A stretch of 64,000 nucleotides of DNA from Procambarus clarkii (taxonomy: Eukaryota > Arthropoda > Malacostraca > Decapoda > Cambaridae). Positions 20,798-30,574 of the stretch are shown here, in pieces. The notes below the pieces were generated by a model. It searched no databases. It was not told the DNA's origin and worked only from the letters and a program-made list of their open reading frames with translations. Each line of letters starts with the position of its first letter. Positions within the stretch are counted from its first letter, which is position 1. Both the position numbers and the translations under genes were made by a program. Location: NCBI RefSeq assembly GCF_040958095.1, contig NC_091214.1:8521201-8585200 (forward strand), read 5' to 3'.

Positions 20798-21767
20798 GGT
20801 ATTATCAAATCCCGCTCACTGAACGTGCTAAACAACTAACTGCGTTCGTGACACCCGAGGTTGTTTTTGAATATCAAGTGTTACCGTTCGGCTTGCGTAA
20901 TGCCCCTGCAACGTTCCAGAGGCTAATGAACTCTTTGCTCGCTAATGTGCCAAATTGTTGGGCATATTTGGATGATATTGTGCTCTTTGATAGTAATTGG
21001 GCTGACCACATAGTAAGGTTACGCCAGTTGTTTACAATTTTGAAAAATGCAAATCTGACCTTAAATGCAAAAAAGTGTCATTTTGGCCAAGGCACAGTGA
21101 TGTACCTCGGTTATGAAGTGAGCCAAGGAAAAGTGTTACCTCGGCAAGATAAGATCAGTGCCATTCTGGAGTATCCCGTGCTTAAGTCTAAAAAGAACAT
21201 TCAACGTTTTATCGGTATGTGTGCGTACTATCGATGCTTTTGTCAGTACTTTTCCAGTGTTGCCACTCCTCTCACAGACTTGTTGTGGAAGGCCGTTAAA
21301 TTTAAGTGGTCATCAGACTGTGCAGAGCATTTAAAAATTAGAAATTGATCTTAGCTTCCACCCCAGTGCTCGCTAGTCCAAGGTTCGACCGACCGTTTAA
21401 AATTCATGTTGACACGTCTGACTCGGGTGCTGGTGCAGTGTTGTTGCAAACTGGGGATGATCAGGTGGAACACCCAGTATATTATTACTCTGTGAAATTT
21501 GACAAGGCGCAACGCAATTATTCAGTGGTAGAAAAAGAGGCGTTGGCGCTAGTGTTAACATGTAAAAAGTTCGAAGTTTACCTCACAGGTAATATAGTGG
21601 AAGTGTACACGGACCATAACCCACTAGTCTTCATGGATCAAATGAAGGGGAAGAATAAACGCATCCTCAGGTGGGCGTTGTACCTACAGGACTTCAATCT
21701 TTCCATTAGCCACCTACCGGGCCGACTCAACGTGATGGCCGACGTTCTGTCCTGGTTGCCTGAGTAA
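20798..21767 (+). pseudogene. Ty3/Gypsy pol remnant: reverse transcriptase and RNase H
   Basis: Homology starts at YYQIPL (near 20800) without the preceding catalytic Asp block. Then come FEYQVLPFGLRNAPATFQR, the catalytic YLDDIVL, LGYEVSQGKV and RFIGMCAYYRCF. A frameshift at about 21338-21348 separates these from the RNase H domain with DTSDSGAGAVLLQ, VEKEALALV and TDHNPLVF, ending LPGRLNVMADVLS and a stop at 21767. Protease and the 5' part are missing. No integrase follows, although Gypsy order places it after RNase H, so this copy is internally deleted. Confidence 0.92.
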
Positions 21768-22065
21768 CATTCATCTGGGCCACAGGAAGCCATTTACCAA
21801 CTGTCATGCTTTAGTTATTTTTTTTTTTTTTGTAGGTTCTCCTGTGACATTAAATATTCCGTGTCCAATTTATTTACTTCCCTGTTTTTTTTTCGTGTGT
21901 GTATGTGTTTTTTTCTTTCAGAGAATTCCTTTGTACTTTTCCCTGCAGATAAATTGTTGTTTTGATTGATTTTTCTTCTGTGTCATAGATTTTCCTGTTT
22001 TATTCTCTGCATACTCTTACAAAAAAATATGACTACTATTCTAGCAGTCACATTTTTTTTTCTCT

Positions 22066-22079
22066 GAAGGGGGGAGGAG
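22066..22079 (+). promoter_or_regulatory. Polypurine tract
   Basis: GAAGGGGGGAGGAG immediately precedes TGTTACGACC, the expected position for the plus-strand primer of an LTR retroelement. Confidence 0.8.
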
Positions 22080-22790
22080 TGTTACGACCCTGGGTTCCTC
22101 AGTGGAAACCAGAGGTCAAATTGAGCTAAATAAATTACTCTTTTTATTTGGTGCGCTTGTCGAGGTTCATTCCTATCTTCCTTGCCAGACGTAAGACGAA
22201 TCTTGATTGCTCACAAAACCTTCAGACTCTTGAGCTTGTTGTGGATTAAGTATAATATTGTAGTAATTACTTACTTTCCCTAGACCGAGTAAAGTAAACA
22301 ATATGGTACATAGGTGAAGATTGTAATGTGTATAGCTGCACGATCAATTAGGCTCTTCCCGGCACCACTCAACTCGGGAGGCCTGATCTGGTCGCTGGAT
22401 GCTTTCTTCTCTGCTGGCGTTCGAGGTGTAAACATCTGGACTGCGGGACTCGGCGCTTCTCCCCTTCTGCCTTATACTCTCCCTTACCTATTTCTATGTC
22501 TAGTGTCTATGTTAAGTATAGAATGTTTATTGTACCTATGGCTTTGTAAGATTGGTGTAGACCTTGGGTAGTATTTGCCAATGTTTTGTGTTTTGGGTAC
22601 CCCCTAGTACTGTGTTGTGATAGGGTACCACGTGGTCTCACTATCCTAAGCGCTTCAAGCTTCAGGTTCTTCACTAGTAGTACTTTACCCTAGCTTGTTC
22701 TTAGTGTAAACCTTAGTGTAGTGTAAATAGATCTCCCCTATTTGATAACTCTTAATGCTAACTACTGCCCCTACATCCATTTTATACTAG
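22080..22790 (+). mobile_element. 3' LTR of the Gypsy element, right edge unresolved
   Basis: Starts TGTTACGACCCTGGG right after the polypurine tract; TGTTACG-type starts are common in Gypsy LTRs. The right edge must lie left of about 22790, because the sequence beyond encodes an I-type endonuclease on the reverse strand. No 5' LTR is present in the window, so the boundary cannot be matched. Confidence 0.65.
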
Positions 22791-23000
22791 ATCCCCATAG
22801 TACAGACCACAATTTATAACAGTCACCCACAATCTGTGCATCATCGTGACTACCTAATAGTGACAACAGTTGGTTGCCGTTACAATTATTGAACTGCAAA
22901 TTACCAATATTCCTATGCCTAGCGTTATAATCACCTATAATGATGGTAGGCTCAGTCTGAATACAGATAGGAAGGTCAGCATAATTAAAGTTACAATGAG
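22790..23000 (-). pseudogene. I-type LINE endonuclease fragment, reverse
   Basis: The reverse-strand frame reads YADLPICIQTEPTIIIGDYN then ARHRNIGNLQFNNC and LLSLLGSHDDAQIV. This parallels DLPSFAHTDSTIL, HKQLGDHLTNTNGRRLLALL and DAYDDVQII of the LINE-I copy at 51424. GDYN is the conserved Asp-x-Asn block of the endonuclease. The fragment is about 65 codons. Confidence 0.8.
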
Positions 23001-23004
23001 CTGA

Positions 23005-23066
23005 TTATTTAGTACATAGTTGTTTTTCTCTTAAACTGGATGATAGAGGGGGAGTCTTTAACGTGA
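23005..23066 (-). mobile_element. LINE-B ORF2 C-terminal fragment, reverse
   Basis: The reverse-strand peptide PNHVKDSPSIIQFKRKT matches PNHVKDCTSLNQFKIKT of LINE-B, and is joined directly to the (ATAC)n array. Confidence 0.75.
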
Positions 23067-23396
23067 TTGGGAATACATACATACATACATACATACATAC
23101 ATACATACATACATACATACATACATACATACATACATACATACATACATACATACATACATACATTCATACATACATACATACATACATACATGCATAC
23201 ATACACACATACATGCATACATACATGCATACATACATGCGTATATACATACATATATACATACATACATACATACATACATACATACATACATACATAC
23301 ATACATACATACATACATACATACATACATACATACATGCATACATACATGCATACATACATGCATACATACATATATGCATACATACACACATCT
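23067..23396. repeat. (TACA)n microsatellite, ~330 bp
   Basis: Mostly perfect ATAC repeats with GCAT and ATAT variants toward the right side. It is one of five such arrays in 6 kb. The arrays translate as open frames on both strands because a 12-base period keeps frame; these are not genes. Confidence 0.98.
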
Positions 23397-23397
23397 T

Positions 23398-23640
23398 CTT
23401 ATCTTGAGGTTATCTTGAGATGATTTCGGGGCTTTAGTGTCCCCGCGGCCCGGTCCTCGACCAGGCCTCCACCCCCAGGAAGCAGCCCGTGACAGCTGAC
23501 TAACACCCAGGTACCTATTTTACTGCCAGGTAACAGGGGCATAGGGTGAAAGAAACTCTGCCCATTGTTTCTCGCCGGCGCCTGGGATCGAACCCAGGAC
23601 CACAGGATCACAAGTCCAGTGTGCTGTCCGCTCGGCCGAC
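23398..23640 (-). mobile_element. tRNA-derived SINE whose tail matches LINE-D, reverse
   Basis: Reverse strand from 23640: a tRNA-like head with A-box region GGCCGAGCGGACA and B box GGTTCGATCCC. A cloverleaf is possible: acceptor GTCGGCC with CGCCGGC (six of seven pairs), anticodon arm CTGGA-CTTGTGA-TCCTG, T arm CCTGGGTTCGATCCCAGG. A unique body follows, then ~70 bases GGAGGCCTGGTCGAGGACCG...CTCAAGATAAC that match the last bases of LINE-D (59120-59190), including the 11-base terminal repeat. Confidence 0.88.
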
Positions 23641-23649
23641 ATGCATACA

Positions 23650-25424
23650 AGTACTGAAGTACTTAATGAAACAGACAGAGAGAAAGATCTAGGAGTTGAT
23701 ATCACACCAAACCTGTCTCCTGAAGCCCAAATAAAGAGAATAACGTCTGATGCGAGGCTGGCTAATATCAGAACGGCGTTCAGGAACCTGTGTAAGGAAT
23801 TATTACGGACCCGAGTCCAGTGTCGTAGCACGGAGCAGTGACGACAACGCCATCTGTGAGTCCGCTCCCGAAACCCCCTCCAAATGGACGACGCCATCTA
23901 GTGAGGACGGGATATACCGGCCACAGGTGCTGGATTCCCGTCTTAATCAGCTCGTAATGTAGCCGCTGCTGACCTCTGGTGAGGTGGCGCTTAGACAGCA
24001 ACGCCATCTATGGAGTGGATAGGTGGACGTTTGTGTCTAAGCCTGTAAGTGAGGTTCCCTAGTCCCAGCACTAATGACGTGTCTGATTACAGAGTCGACC
24101 TGGGACTGCTGTATTGGACGATGGATCAGTCTACCCAAGGCAGCCAAGGTCTCTCCACGAGTTTGCTCTGAAGAAGCTGTGAGTCGCCCTCGGACGGACA
24201 CTGTTGAGAGTGTTAGCCTGCCTGTGACGTGGCAGTATCAGGAATCGCCTTATCCGGGGCTGGCTGGTGGAAGAGACTAGCCACTGTGGTGCTGAGAGAG
24301 GAGAGTGATCAGCAGAATCACACGAGGCTCCTGCCCAGGGCTCGCAACCCTAGTATCGGTCGTGGAGTGGCCTACACAGCGGAGCTGATCGGAACCTGCC
24401 AGCTACGGGCTGGATTGTGGTTGAAGGCCTCCACGACGGAGGTCTTCAACCACAAGCACCCAGGAGGTGATTGTGGTTGAAGGCCACAATCAGCCGACGG
24501 AGGCACCCAGTGGGACTGTGATTTGGCTGGCCTGTGGCCAGGGTAGATTCGCCGAGAGAATCAAAGAGGATTCATCGTGGGCCGAAGAAGGGAACCAGGG
24601 CTACTCATCGTGAGCACCGTGGAGCATCCTGTGTCTTCAGAGGAAGACAATTCTGTACATTATAGTGTTTATAACCCCCGTGTGACTGTTTATATATTTA
24701 TTTATGGTGGTGGTGACAATATATATATAAATCCGAGCATTTGTATCCCTCCCACTTTAATTCTAACTTGCGTTACGGAACACATCCCTTGAAAGCCTCT
24801 ACTAACTTGGGGCCGGATTCCCAAATTCTAATAACACCAGAAAAGAACCCGGTTGCGACCCAGTAGGGCCGTAACAGGAATCCTTCAGAATCTTGTACAC
24901 CACATATGTAAGACCAATCCTGGAGTTTGCGGCCCCAGCATGGAGCCCGTACCTTGTCAAGCACAAGACGAAGCTGGAAAAAGTCCAAAGGTATGCAACT
25001 AGACTAGTCCCAGAACTAAGAGGCATGAGTTATGAGGAAAGGCTGCGGGAAATGCACCTTACGACACTGGAAGACAGAAGAGTAAGGGGGACATGATCAC
25101 AACCTATAAAATCCTCAGGGGAATCCACCGGGTAAACAAGGATGAACTATTCAACACTGAAGGGACGCGAACAAGGGGACACAGGTGGAAGCTGAGTACC
25201 CAAATGAGCCATAGAGACATTAGAAAGAACTTTTTCAGTGTCAGAGTAGTTAGTAAATGGAATGCAGTAGGAAGTGATGTGGTGGAGGCTGACTCCATAC
25301 ACAGTTTCAAATGTAGATATGATAGAGCCCAGTAGGCTCAGGAATCTGTACACCAGATGATTGACGGTTGAGAGGCGGGACCATAGAGTCAAAGCTCAAC
25401 CCCCGCAAGCACAATTAGGTGAGT
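23650..25424 (+). pseudogene. LINE-C copy 1 (CR1-like RT C-terminal part), split by a solo LTR
   Basis: The first part, EKDLGVDITPNLSPEAQIKR and ANIRTAFRNLCKE, is continued after the LTR by YVRPILEFAAPAWSPYLVK, KTKLEKVQRYATRLVPELRG, RRVRG and RGHRWKLSTQMSHRDI. These blocks are characteristic of CR1-clade ORF2 C-termini. The two halves join in frame if the LTR and one GGAAT copy are discounted. A further frameshift lies near 25090. The 3' untranslated region 25336-25424 leads into (TACA)n. Confidence 0.88.
23801..24876 (+). mobile_element. Solo LTR (1,076 bp) with 5-bp target duplication
   Basis: Starts TATTACGGACCC and ends GGGCCGTAACA; the reverse complement of the end, TGTTACGGCCC, matches the start apart from the second base and a few others. 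GGAAT flanks it at 23796-23800 and 24877-24881. A hairpin with 18-base arms lies at 24415-24455 (TTGTGGTTGAAGGCCTCC and its near complement). No internal coding region is present, so it results from LTR-LTR recombination. The ends suggest a Gypsy-type LTR. Confidence 0.9.
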
Positions 25425-25507
25425 ACATACATACATGCATACATACATGCAAACATACATATATGCATACATACATGCAAACATACATGCATACATACAT
25501 ACACACA
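25425..25507. repeat. (TACA)n array at LINE-C copy 1 tail
   Basis: ATACATACATGC-type repeats begin directly after the LINE-C end AATTAGGTGAG. Confidence 0.95.
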
Positions 25508-25904
25508 TCAGACAGACAGAAGAGTTAGGGGGGACATGATCACCACATTCAAGATTCTGAAGGGAATTGATAGGGTAGATAAAGACAGTCTATTGAACAC
25601 AAGGGGAACACGCACAAGGGGACACAGGTGGAAACTGAGTGCCCAAATGAGCCACAGAGATATTAGAAAGAACTTTTTTAGTGTCAGAGTGGTTGACAAA
25701 TGGAATGCATTAGGAAGTGATGTGGTGGAGGCTGACTCCATACACAGTTTCAAGTGTAGATATGATAGAGCCCGATAGGCTCAGGAATCTGTACAGCAGT
25801 TGATTGTCGGTTGAGAGGCGGGACCAAAGAGCCAGAGCTCAACCCTCGCAAGCACAACTAGGTGATTGTGGGGTTTATGTACTCACCTAGTACAACTAGG
25901 TGAG
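25508..25904 (+). mobile_element. LINE-C copy 2, short 3' fragment
   Basis: Encodes RRVRGDMITTFKILKGIDRV through SIHSFKCRYDRAR, then the 3' untranslated region. Near the end, 25876-25904 contains GTACTCACCTAGT-ACA-ACTAGGTGAGTAC, a perfect 13-base inverted repeat. This suggests a reverse tail end was joined to a forward one before the microsatellite. Confidence 0.88.
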
Positions 25905-26276
25905 TACATACATACATACATACATACATACATACATACATACATACATACATACATACATACATACATACATACATACATACATACATACATACATGCA
26001 TACATACATGCATACATACATACATGCATACATACATGCATACATACATACATGCATACATACATGCATACATACATACATGCATACATACATGCATACA
26101 TACATACATACATACATACATACATACATACATACATACATACATACATACATACATACATACATACATACATACATACATACATGCATACATACATACA
26201 TGCATACATACATGCATACATACATACATACATACATACATACATACATACATACATACATACATACATACATACA

Positions 26277-26309
<33 letters not shown>

Positions 26310-26640
26310 GCATACATACATATATGCATACATACATGCATACATACATGCATACATACATGCATACATACATGCATACATACATATATGCATACATACA
26401 TGCATACATACATATATGCATACATACATGCATACATACATATATGCATACATACATATATGCATACATACATGCATACATACATACATGCATACATACA
26501 TGCATACATACATACATGCATACATACACACATGCATACATACACACATGCATACATACATACATGCATACATACATACATGCATACATACATGCAAACA
26601 TACATACATGCATACATACATGCAAACATACATGCATACA
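25905..26640. repeat. (TACA)n microsatellite, ~735 bp
   Basis: The longest array in the window, with interspersed GCAT, ATAT and CACA variants arranged in recurring blocks that imply internal duplications. Open frames of 200-300 codons exist on both strands and are repeat artefacts. Confidence 0.98.
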
Positions 26641-28617
26641 TGGTTTAATAGGGAATGTATGAAAACAAAGGAGCTGAACAAAAGGGCATGGAGGAACTTC
26701 CGTAATAACAGAACACCAGAAAGTAGAGAGAGATACCAGAGAACCAGGAACGAGTATGTTAGTGTGAGAAGAGCAGCTGAGAAAAGGTATGAAAATGATA
26801 TTGCTAATAAAGCCAAGACCGAACCAAAGCTACTACACAGTCACATCAGGAGGAAGACAGCAGTGAAGGAACAGGTGATGAAACTTAGGGTGGGCGAGGA
26901 CAGGTACACAGAGAATGACAAAGAGGTGTGTGAAGAACTCAACAAAAGGTTCCAGGAGGTCTTTACAATAGAACAAGGAGAAGTCACGGTGCTAGGCGAG
27001 GTGGCAGCAAACCAGGTGACCTTGGAAAGGTCCGAAATTACAAGAAATGAGGTCAAGAAGCACTTATTGGAGCTGGATGTGAGAAAAGCTGTTGGGCCGG
27101 ACGGAATCTCACCATGGGTATTGAAAGAGTGTGCAGGAGCATTTTGCTTGCCACTCTCCATAGTGTATAGTAGGTCACTGGAAACGGGAGACCTACCAGA
27201 AATATGGAAGACTGCTAATGTAGTACCAATATACAAAATGGGTGACAGACAAGAGGCACTGAACTACAGGCCAGTGTCCTTAACTTGTATACCATGCAAG
27301 GTGATGGAGAAGATTGTGAGAAAAAACCTAGTAACACATCTGGAGAGAAGAGACTTCGTGACAACCCATCAACATGGGGGCAGGTAGGGTATATCTTGCC
27401 TTACAGGCTTGATAGAATTCTACGATCAGGTGACAAAGATTAAGCAAGAAAGAGAAGGATGGGCGGACTGCATTTTTTTGGACTGTCGGAAAGCTTTTGA
27501 CAGTACCCCATAAAAGGTTGCTGCATAAGCTGGAGAAACAGGCAGTAGTAACAGGTAGGGCGCTCCAGTGGATAAGGGAGTACCTAAGCAATAGGAAGCA
27601 GAGAGTTACAGTGAGGGGCGAGACCTCAGAATGGCGTGAAGTCACCAGTGGAGTCCCACAGGGCTCTGTGCTTGGACCTATCCTGTTTCTGATATACGTA
27701 AATGAACTCCCAGAGGGTATAGACTCATTCCTCTCAATGTTTGCTGACGACGCCAAAATCATGAGAAGGATTAAGACAGAGGAGGACAGCTTGAGGCTTT
27801 AAGAAGACCTGGACAAGCTGCAGGAATGGTCGAACAAATGGCTGTTATAGTTTAACCCAAGCAAATGTAATGTAATGAAGATAGGGGTAGGAAGCAGGAG
27901 ACCAGATACAAGGTATCATTTGGGAGATGAGATACTTCAAGAGTCAGAGAGAGAGAAAGACCTGGGGGGTTGATATTACGCCAGACCTGTCCCCTGAAGC
28001 TCATATCAAGAGGATAACATCAGCAGCATATGCCAGGTTGGCTAACATAAGAACGGCATTCAAAAACTTGTGTAAGGACTCTTTCAGAACATTATATATC
28101 ACATGTCAGACCAATCCTGGAGTATGCGGCTCCAGCATGGAGTCCATATCTAGTCAAGCATAAGACTAAACTGGAAAAGATTCAAAAGTTTGCCATCAGA
28201 CTAGTACCCGAGCTGAGAGGTATGAGCTACGAGGAGAGACTACGGGAATTAAACCTTACTTCGTTGGAAGACAGAAGAGTTAGGGGGGACATGATCACCA
28301 CATTCAAGATTCTCAAGGGAATCGACAGGGTTGATAAAGACAGGTTATTTAACACAAGAGGCACACGCACTAGGGGACACAGGTGGAAACTGAGTGCCCA
28401 AATGAGCCACAGAGATATTAGAAAGAACTTTTTTAGTGTCAGAGTGGTTGACAAATGGAATGCATTAGGAAGTAATGTGGTGGAGGCTGACTCTATACAC
28501 AGTTTCAAGTGTAGATATGATAGAGCCCAATAGGCTCAGGAACCTGTACACCTCTTGATTGACGGTTGAGAGGCGGGACCAAAGAGCCAGAGCTCAACCC
28601 CCACAAACACAACTAGG
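26641..28617 (+). pseudogene. LINE-C copy 3, longest CR1-like ORF2 remnant
   Basis: Begins in the region before the reverse transcriptase (FNRECMKTKELNKRAWRNF), passes VGPDGISPWVLKECAGAF, LNYRPVSLTCIPCKVMEK, LDCRKAFD (motif A), SGVPQGSVLGPILFLIYVN (motif B) and MFADDAKIM (motif C), then the CR1 C-terminal blocks. Frame breaks occur near 27378, 27500 and 27960-28100, with stops at 27799-27801 and 27847-27849. From 28222 the C-terminal frame is open to 28533. The 3' untranslated region ends AACTAGGTGAGTACATAC. Confidence 0.92.
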
Positions 28618-28838
28618 TGAGTACATACATACATACATGCATACATACATACATATATACATACATACACACACACATATGCAGACATGCATACATACAT
28701 GCATATATACATACATACATACATACATACATACATACATACATACATACATACATACATACATACATACATGTATGTATGTATGTATGTATGTATGTAT
28801 GTATGTATGTATGTATGTATGTATGTATGTATGTATTA
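28618..28838. repeat. Palindromic microsatellite: (TACA)n turning into (TGTA)n
   Basis: About 65 bases of ATAC repeats meet 65 bases of GTAT repeats at ACATGT (28770-28775), giving a near-perfect inverted repeat of ~130 bases (28706-28837). The left part is the tail of LINE-C copy 3. Confidence 0.95.
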
Positions 28839-29051
28839 CAACAGAGATATTAGAAAGAACTTTTTTAGTGTCAGAGTGGTTGACAAATGGAATGCATTAG
28901 GAAGTGATGTGGTGGAGGCTGACTCCATACACAGTTTCAAGTGTAGATATGATAGAGCCCGATAGGCTCAGGAATCTGTACACCTGTTGATTGACGGTTG
29001 AGAGGCGGGACCGAAGAGCCAGAGCTCAGCCCCCGCAAGCACAACTAGGTG
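28839..29051 (+). mobile_element. LINE-C copy 4, short 3' fragment
   Basis: Starts at the codons for RDIRKNFFSVRVVDKWNALG and ends with the standard LINE-C 3' untranslated region and AACTAGGTGAG. Nearly identical to the same part of copies 2 and 3. Confidence 0.9.
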
Positions 29052-29150
29052 AGTACATACATACATACATACATACATACATACATACATACATACATAC
29101 ATACATACATACATACATACATACATACATACATACATACATACACACAC

Positions 29151-29183
<33 letters not shown>

Positions 29184-29310
29184 CATACATACATACATAC
29201 ATACATACATACATACATACATACATACATGCATACATACATACATACATACATACATACATACATACATACATACATACATACATACATACATACATAC
29301 ATACATACAC
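29052..29310. repeat. (TACA)n array at LINE-C copy 4 tail
   Basis: About 260 bases of ATAC repeats with a few ACAC and ATAT variants. Confidence 0.98.
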
Positions 29311-29725
29311 GTCCAGTCAGCATATAGCTATTTCGGGACAAAAATCCAATACAGTTTATATTGGTGAGACGCCACTGTGATGAGGAGTTTAAATATCACA
29401 GGAACTGTAGGTTAATGTGTGACATAAGTGAGGTTAGATGAGACATCTACAAGCATCAGCTGGAGGCTGATGGAGTGTTGTGGAGGCTGCTGGTACTATG
29501 TCCAAATGTTGGAGGGTGGATTTCCTCCCCCTCCCTCCCCCCCCCCCACATTGACCGCAGAACGTCTAAGGTTACTTTCCACTCTCGCTTACTAAGGGTA
29601 TCGTTCCCCCCCCCCCCCCAACACACACACACATGCATCAGATTCTTAACTTAATATTTATGATTTACCAATTTATGTTACTACACTGACTCTCAATTTC
29701 ACAATATTGTATAAACTTTGATGAA
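29311..29725. other. Spacer with poly(C) runs, no gene
   Basis: C-runs at about 29539-29547 and 29607-29619 and a CA-rich stretch; otherwise featureless. Confidence 0.45.
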
Positions 29726-29824
29726 TCGTTCGTCTATGGGTCATCCAATAATGTTAGCAGACTTCTAAATGTTACCACTGCTAGGCTTAGGCTCGGCTAC
29801 AAGTACCTCTGGGAGTTTGTATGA
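29726..29824 (+). mobile_element. LINE-I ORF2 fragment (~100 bp)
   Basis: TCTATGGGTCATCCAATAAT through CTCTGGGAGTTTGTATGATC encodes YGSSNNVSRLLNVTTARL and the LGYKYLWEFV block, matching 47227-47330. It runs directly into the next reading frame. Confidence 0.8.
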
Positions 29825-29830
29825 TCTGCT

Positions 29831-30271
29831 GCTTTGTATGATCTGCTGATACAAGAAACTGATGGAGAAGACTGTGCTGCCATCGTGATCAAGGTATTGC
29901 AGGATAAGTTAAGGTATTCAATCCAAAAAAATAACATCAAATCAGCTTATAGAGTGGGTACCAAATCATCTGGTACTAATAACAGGAGAACACGTATAAA
30001 ACTAGATAGCTGCTCCCGCAAGTCTGATCTTGTCTCATCTGCAGTCGCTAGTAAATCCACTGTTTATGTGAATGAATGTCTGACCAGGTTCAGGCAAAAT
30101 CTCTTTTTTAAACTGCGTGGTTTCTGCAAAAATTCCCCTACAATTAAACACTGTTTTGTGCGAGATGGTAAAATTATAGCTAGGAGGACTGACTCTGGAA
30201 AAACCTATTCAATAACCACTGAAGCTCACCTTAATTCTTTCCTCAGTGACTGTGGGATAGCTGCTGTATAG
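29831..30271 (+). CDS. Non-LTR retrotransposon ORF1p-like C-terminal region
   Basis: An open frame of about 145 codons (the ATG at 29834 may be fortuitous). It shows AYRVGTKSSGTNNRRTRIKL, SKSTVYVNECLTRFRQNLFF, KHCFVRDGKIIARRTDSGKT and a C-terminal HLNSFLSDCG. This pattern (conserved Arg-Gly, NE-LT, RDGKI-RRTD) resembles the RNA-binding C-terminal half of LINE ORF1 proteins, which coat element RNA as a nucleic-acid chaperone. The parent is uncertain; LINE-B is plausible because a LINE-B copy lies just downstream. N-terminal half missing. Confidence 0.55.
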   Translation, partial: ALYDLLIQETDGEDCAAIVIKVLQDKLRYSIQKNNIKSAYRVGTKSSGTNNRRTRIKLDSCSRKSDLVSSAVASKSTVYVNECLTRFRQNLFFKLRGFCKNSPTIKHCFVRDGKIIARRTDSGKTYSITTEAHLNSFLSDCGIAAV

Positions 30272-30574
30272 CCAGAATTCAAATTATAATCTCATTTAAC
30301 TTCCATTGTGTACTTTAGCTCTGCCTTTCCTTTCAAAAGGTTTTAACTTTAGTTAAAAAAAATAATAATATTGTCATCTTTATTATAGTCTTTTTTCTTT
30401 TTACTCCCATGTTCCATAGAACACTGGCTTTGCCTGTGTCCTCTAGTATTAACTTCATTATCCAGTGTTCCTCAGTGCATCTCTATTTAAACTACCTCAG
30501 TTTGTTTTAGTGTAACTTTAGTATTCAACTAAAGTGTACTTATAATAGTATAGTAAGCAAGCTTTTCATTTTAT
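30272..30574. other. AT-rich spacer, possibly ORF1-ORF2 linker
   Basis: T-rich sequence with no reading frame. It could be the remainder of the element that supplied the ORF1-like frame. Confidence 0.3.

Noticed and set aside
22080-22883. LTR extending to CCGTTACA at 22883 as a TG...CA pair
   Set aside because: 22790-23000 encodes an I-type endonuclease on the reverse strand (GDYNARHRNIGN), so CCGTTACA is part of that fragment and not the LTR end.
23568-23640. A functional tRNA gene
   Set aside because: The cloverleaf has a mismatch in the acceptor and one in the anticodon stem and is followed by a SINE body with a LINE-D tail, so it is a SINE head.
25858-27387. Reading frames of 200-495 codons of HTYIHTYI or MYVCMYVC type
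   Set aside because: Translation of (TACA)n on both strands. The 495-codon frame merely fuses the array to the LINE-C copy 3 frame.
28687-28965. Frame joining microsatellite to a LINE-C C-terminus
   Set aside because: Chance fusion across the palindromic array; the LINE-C part alone is real.
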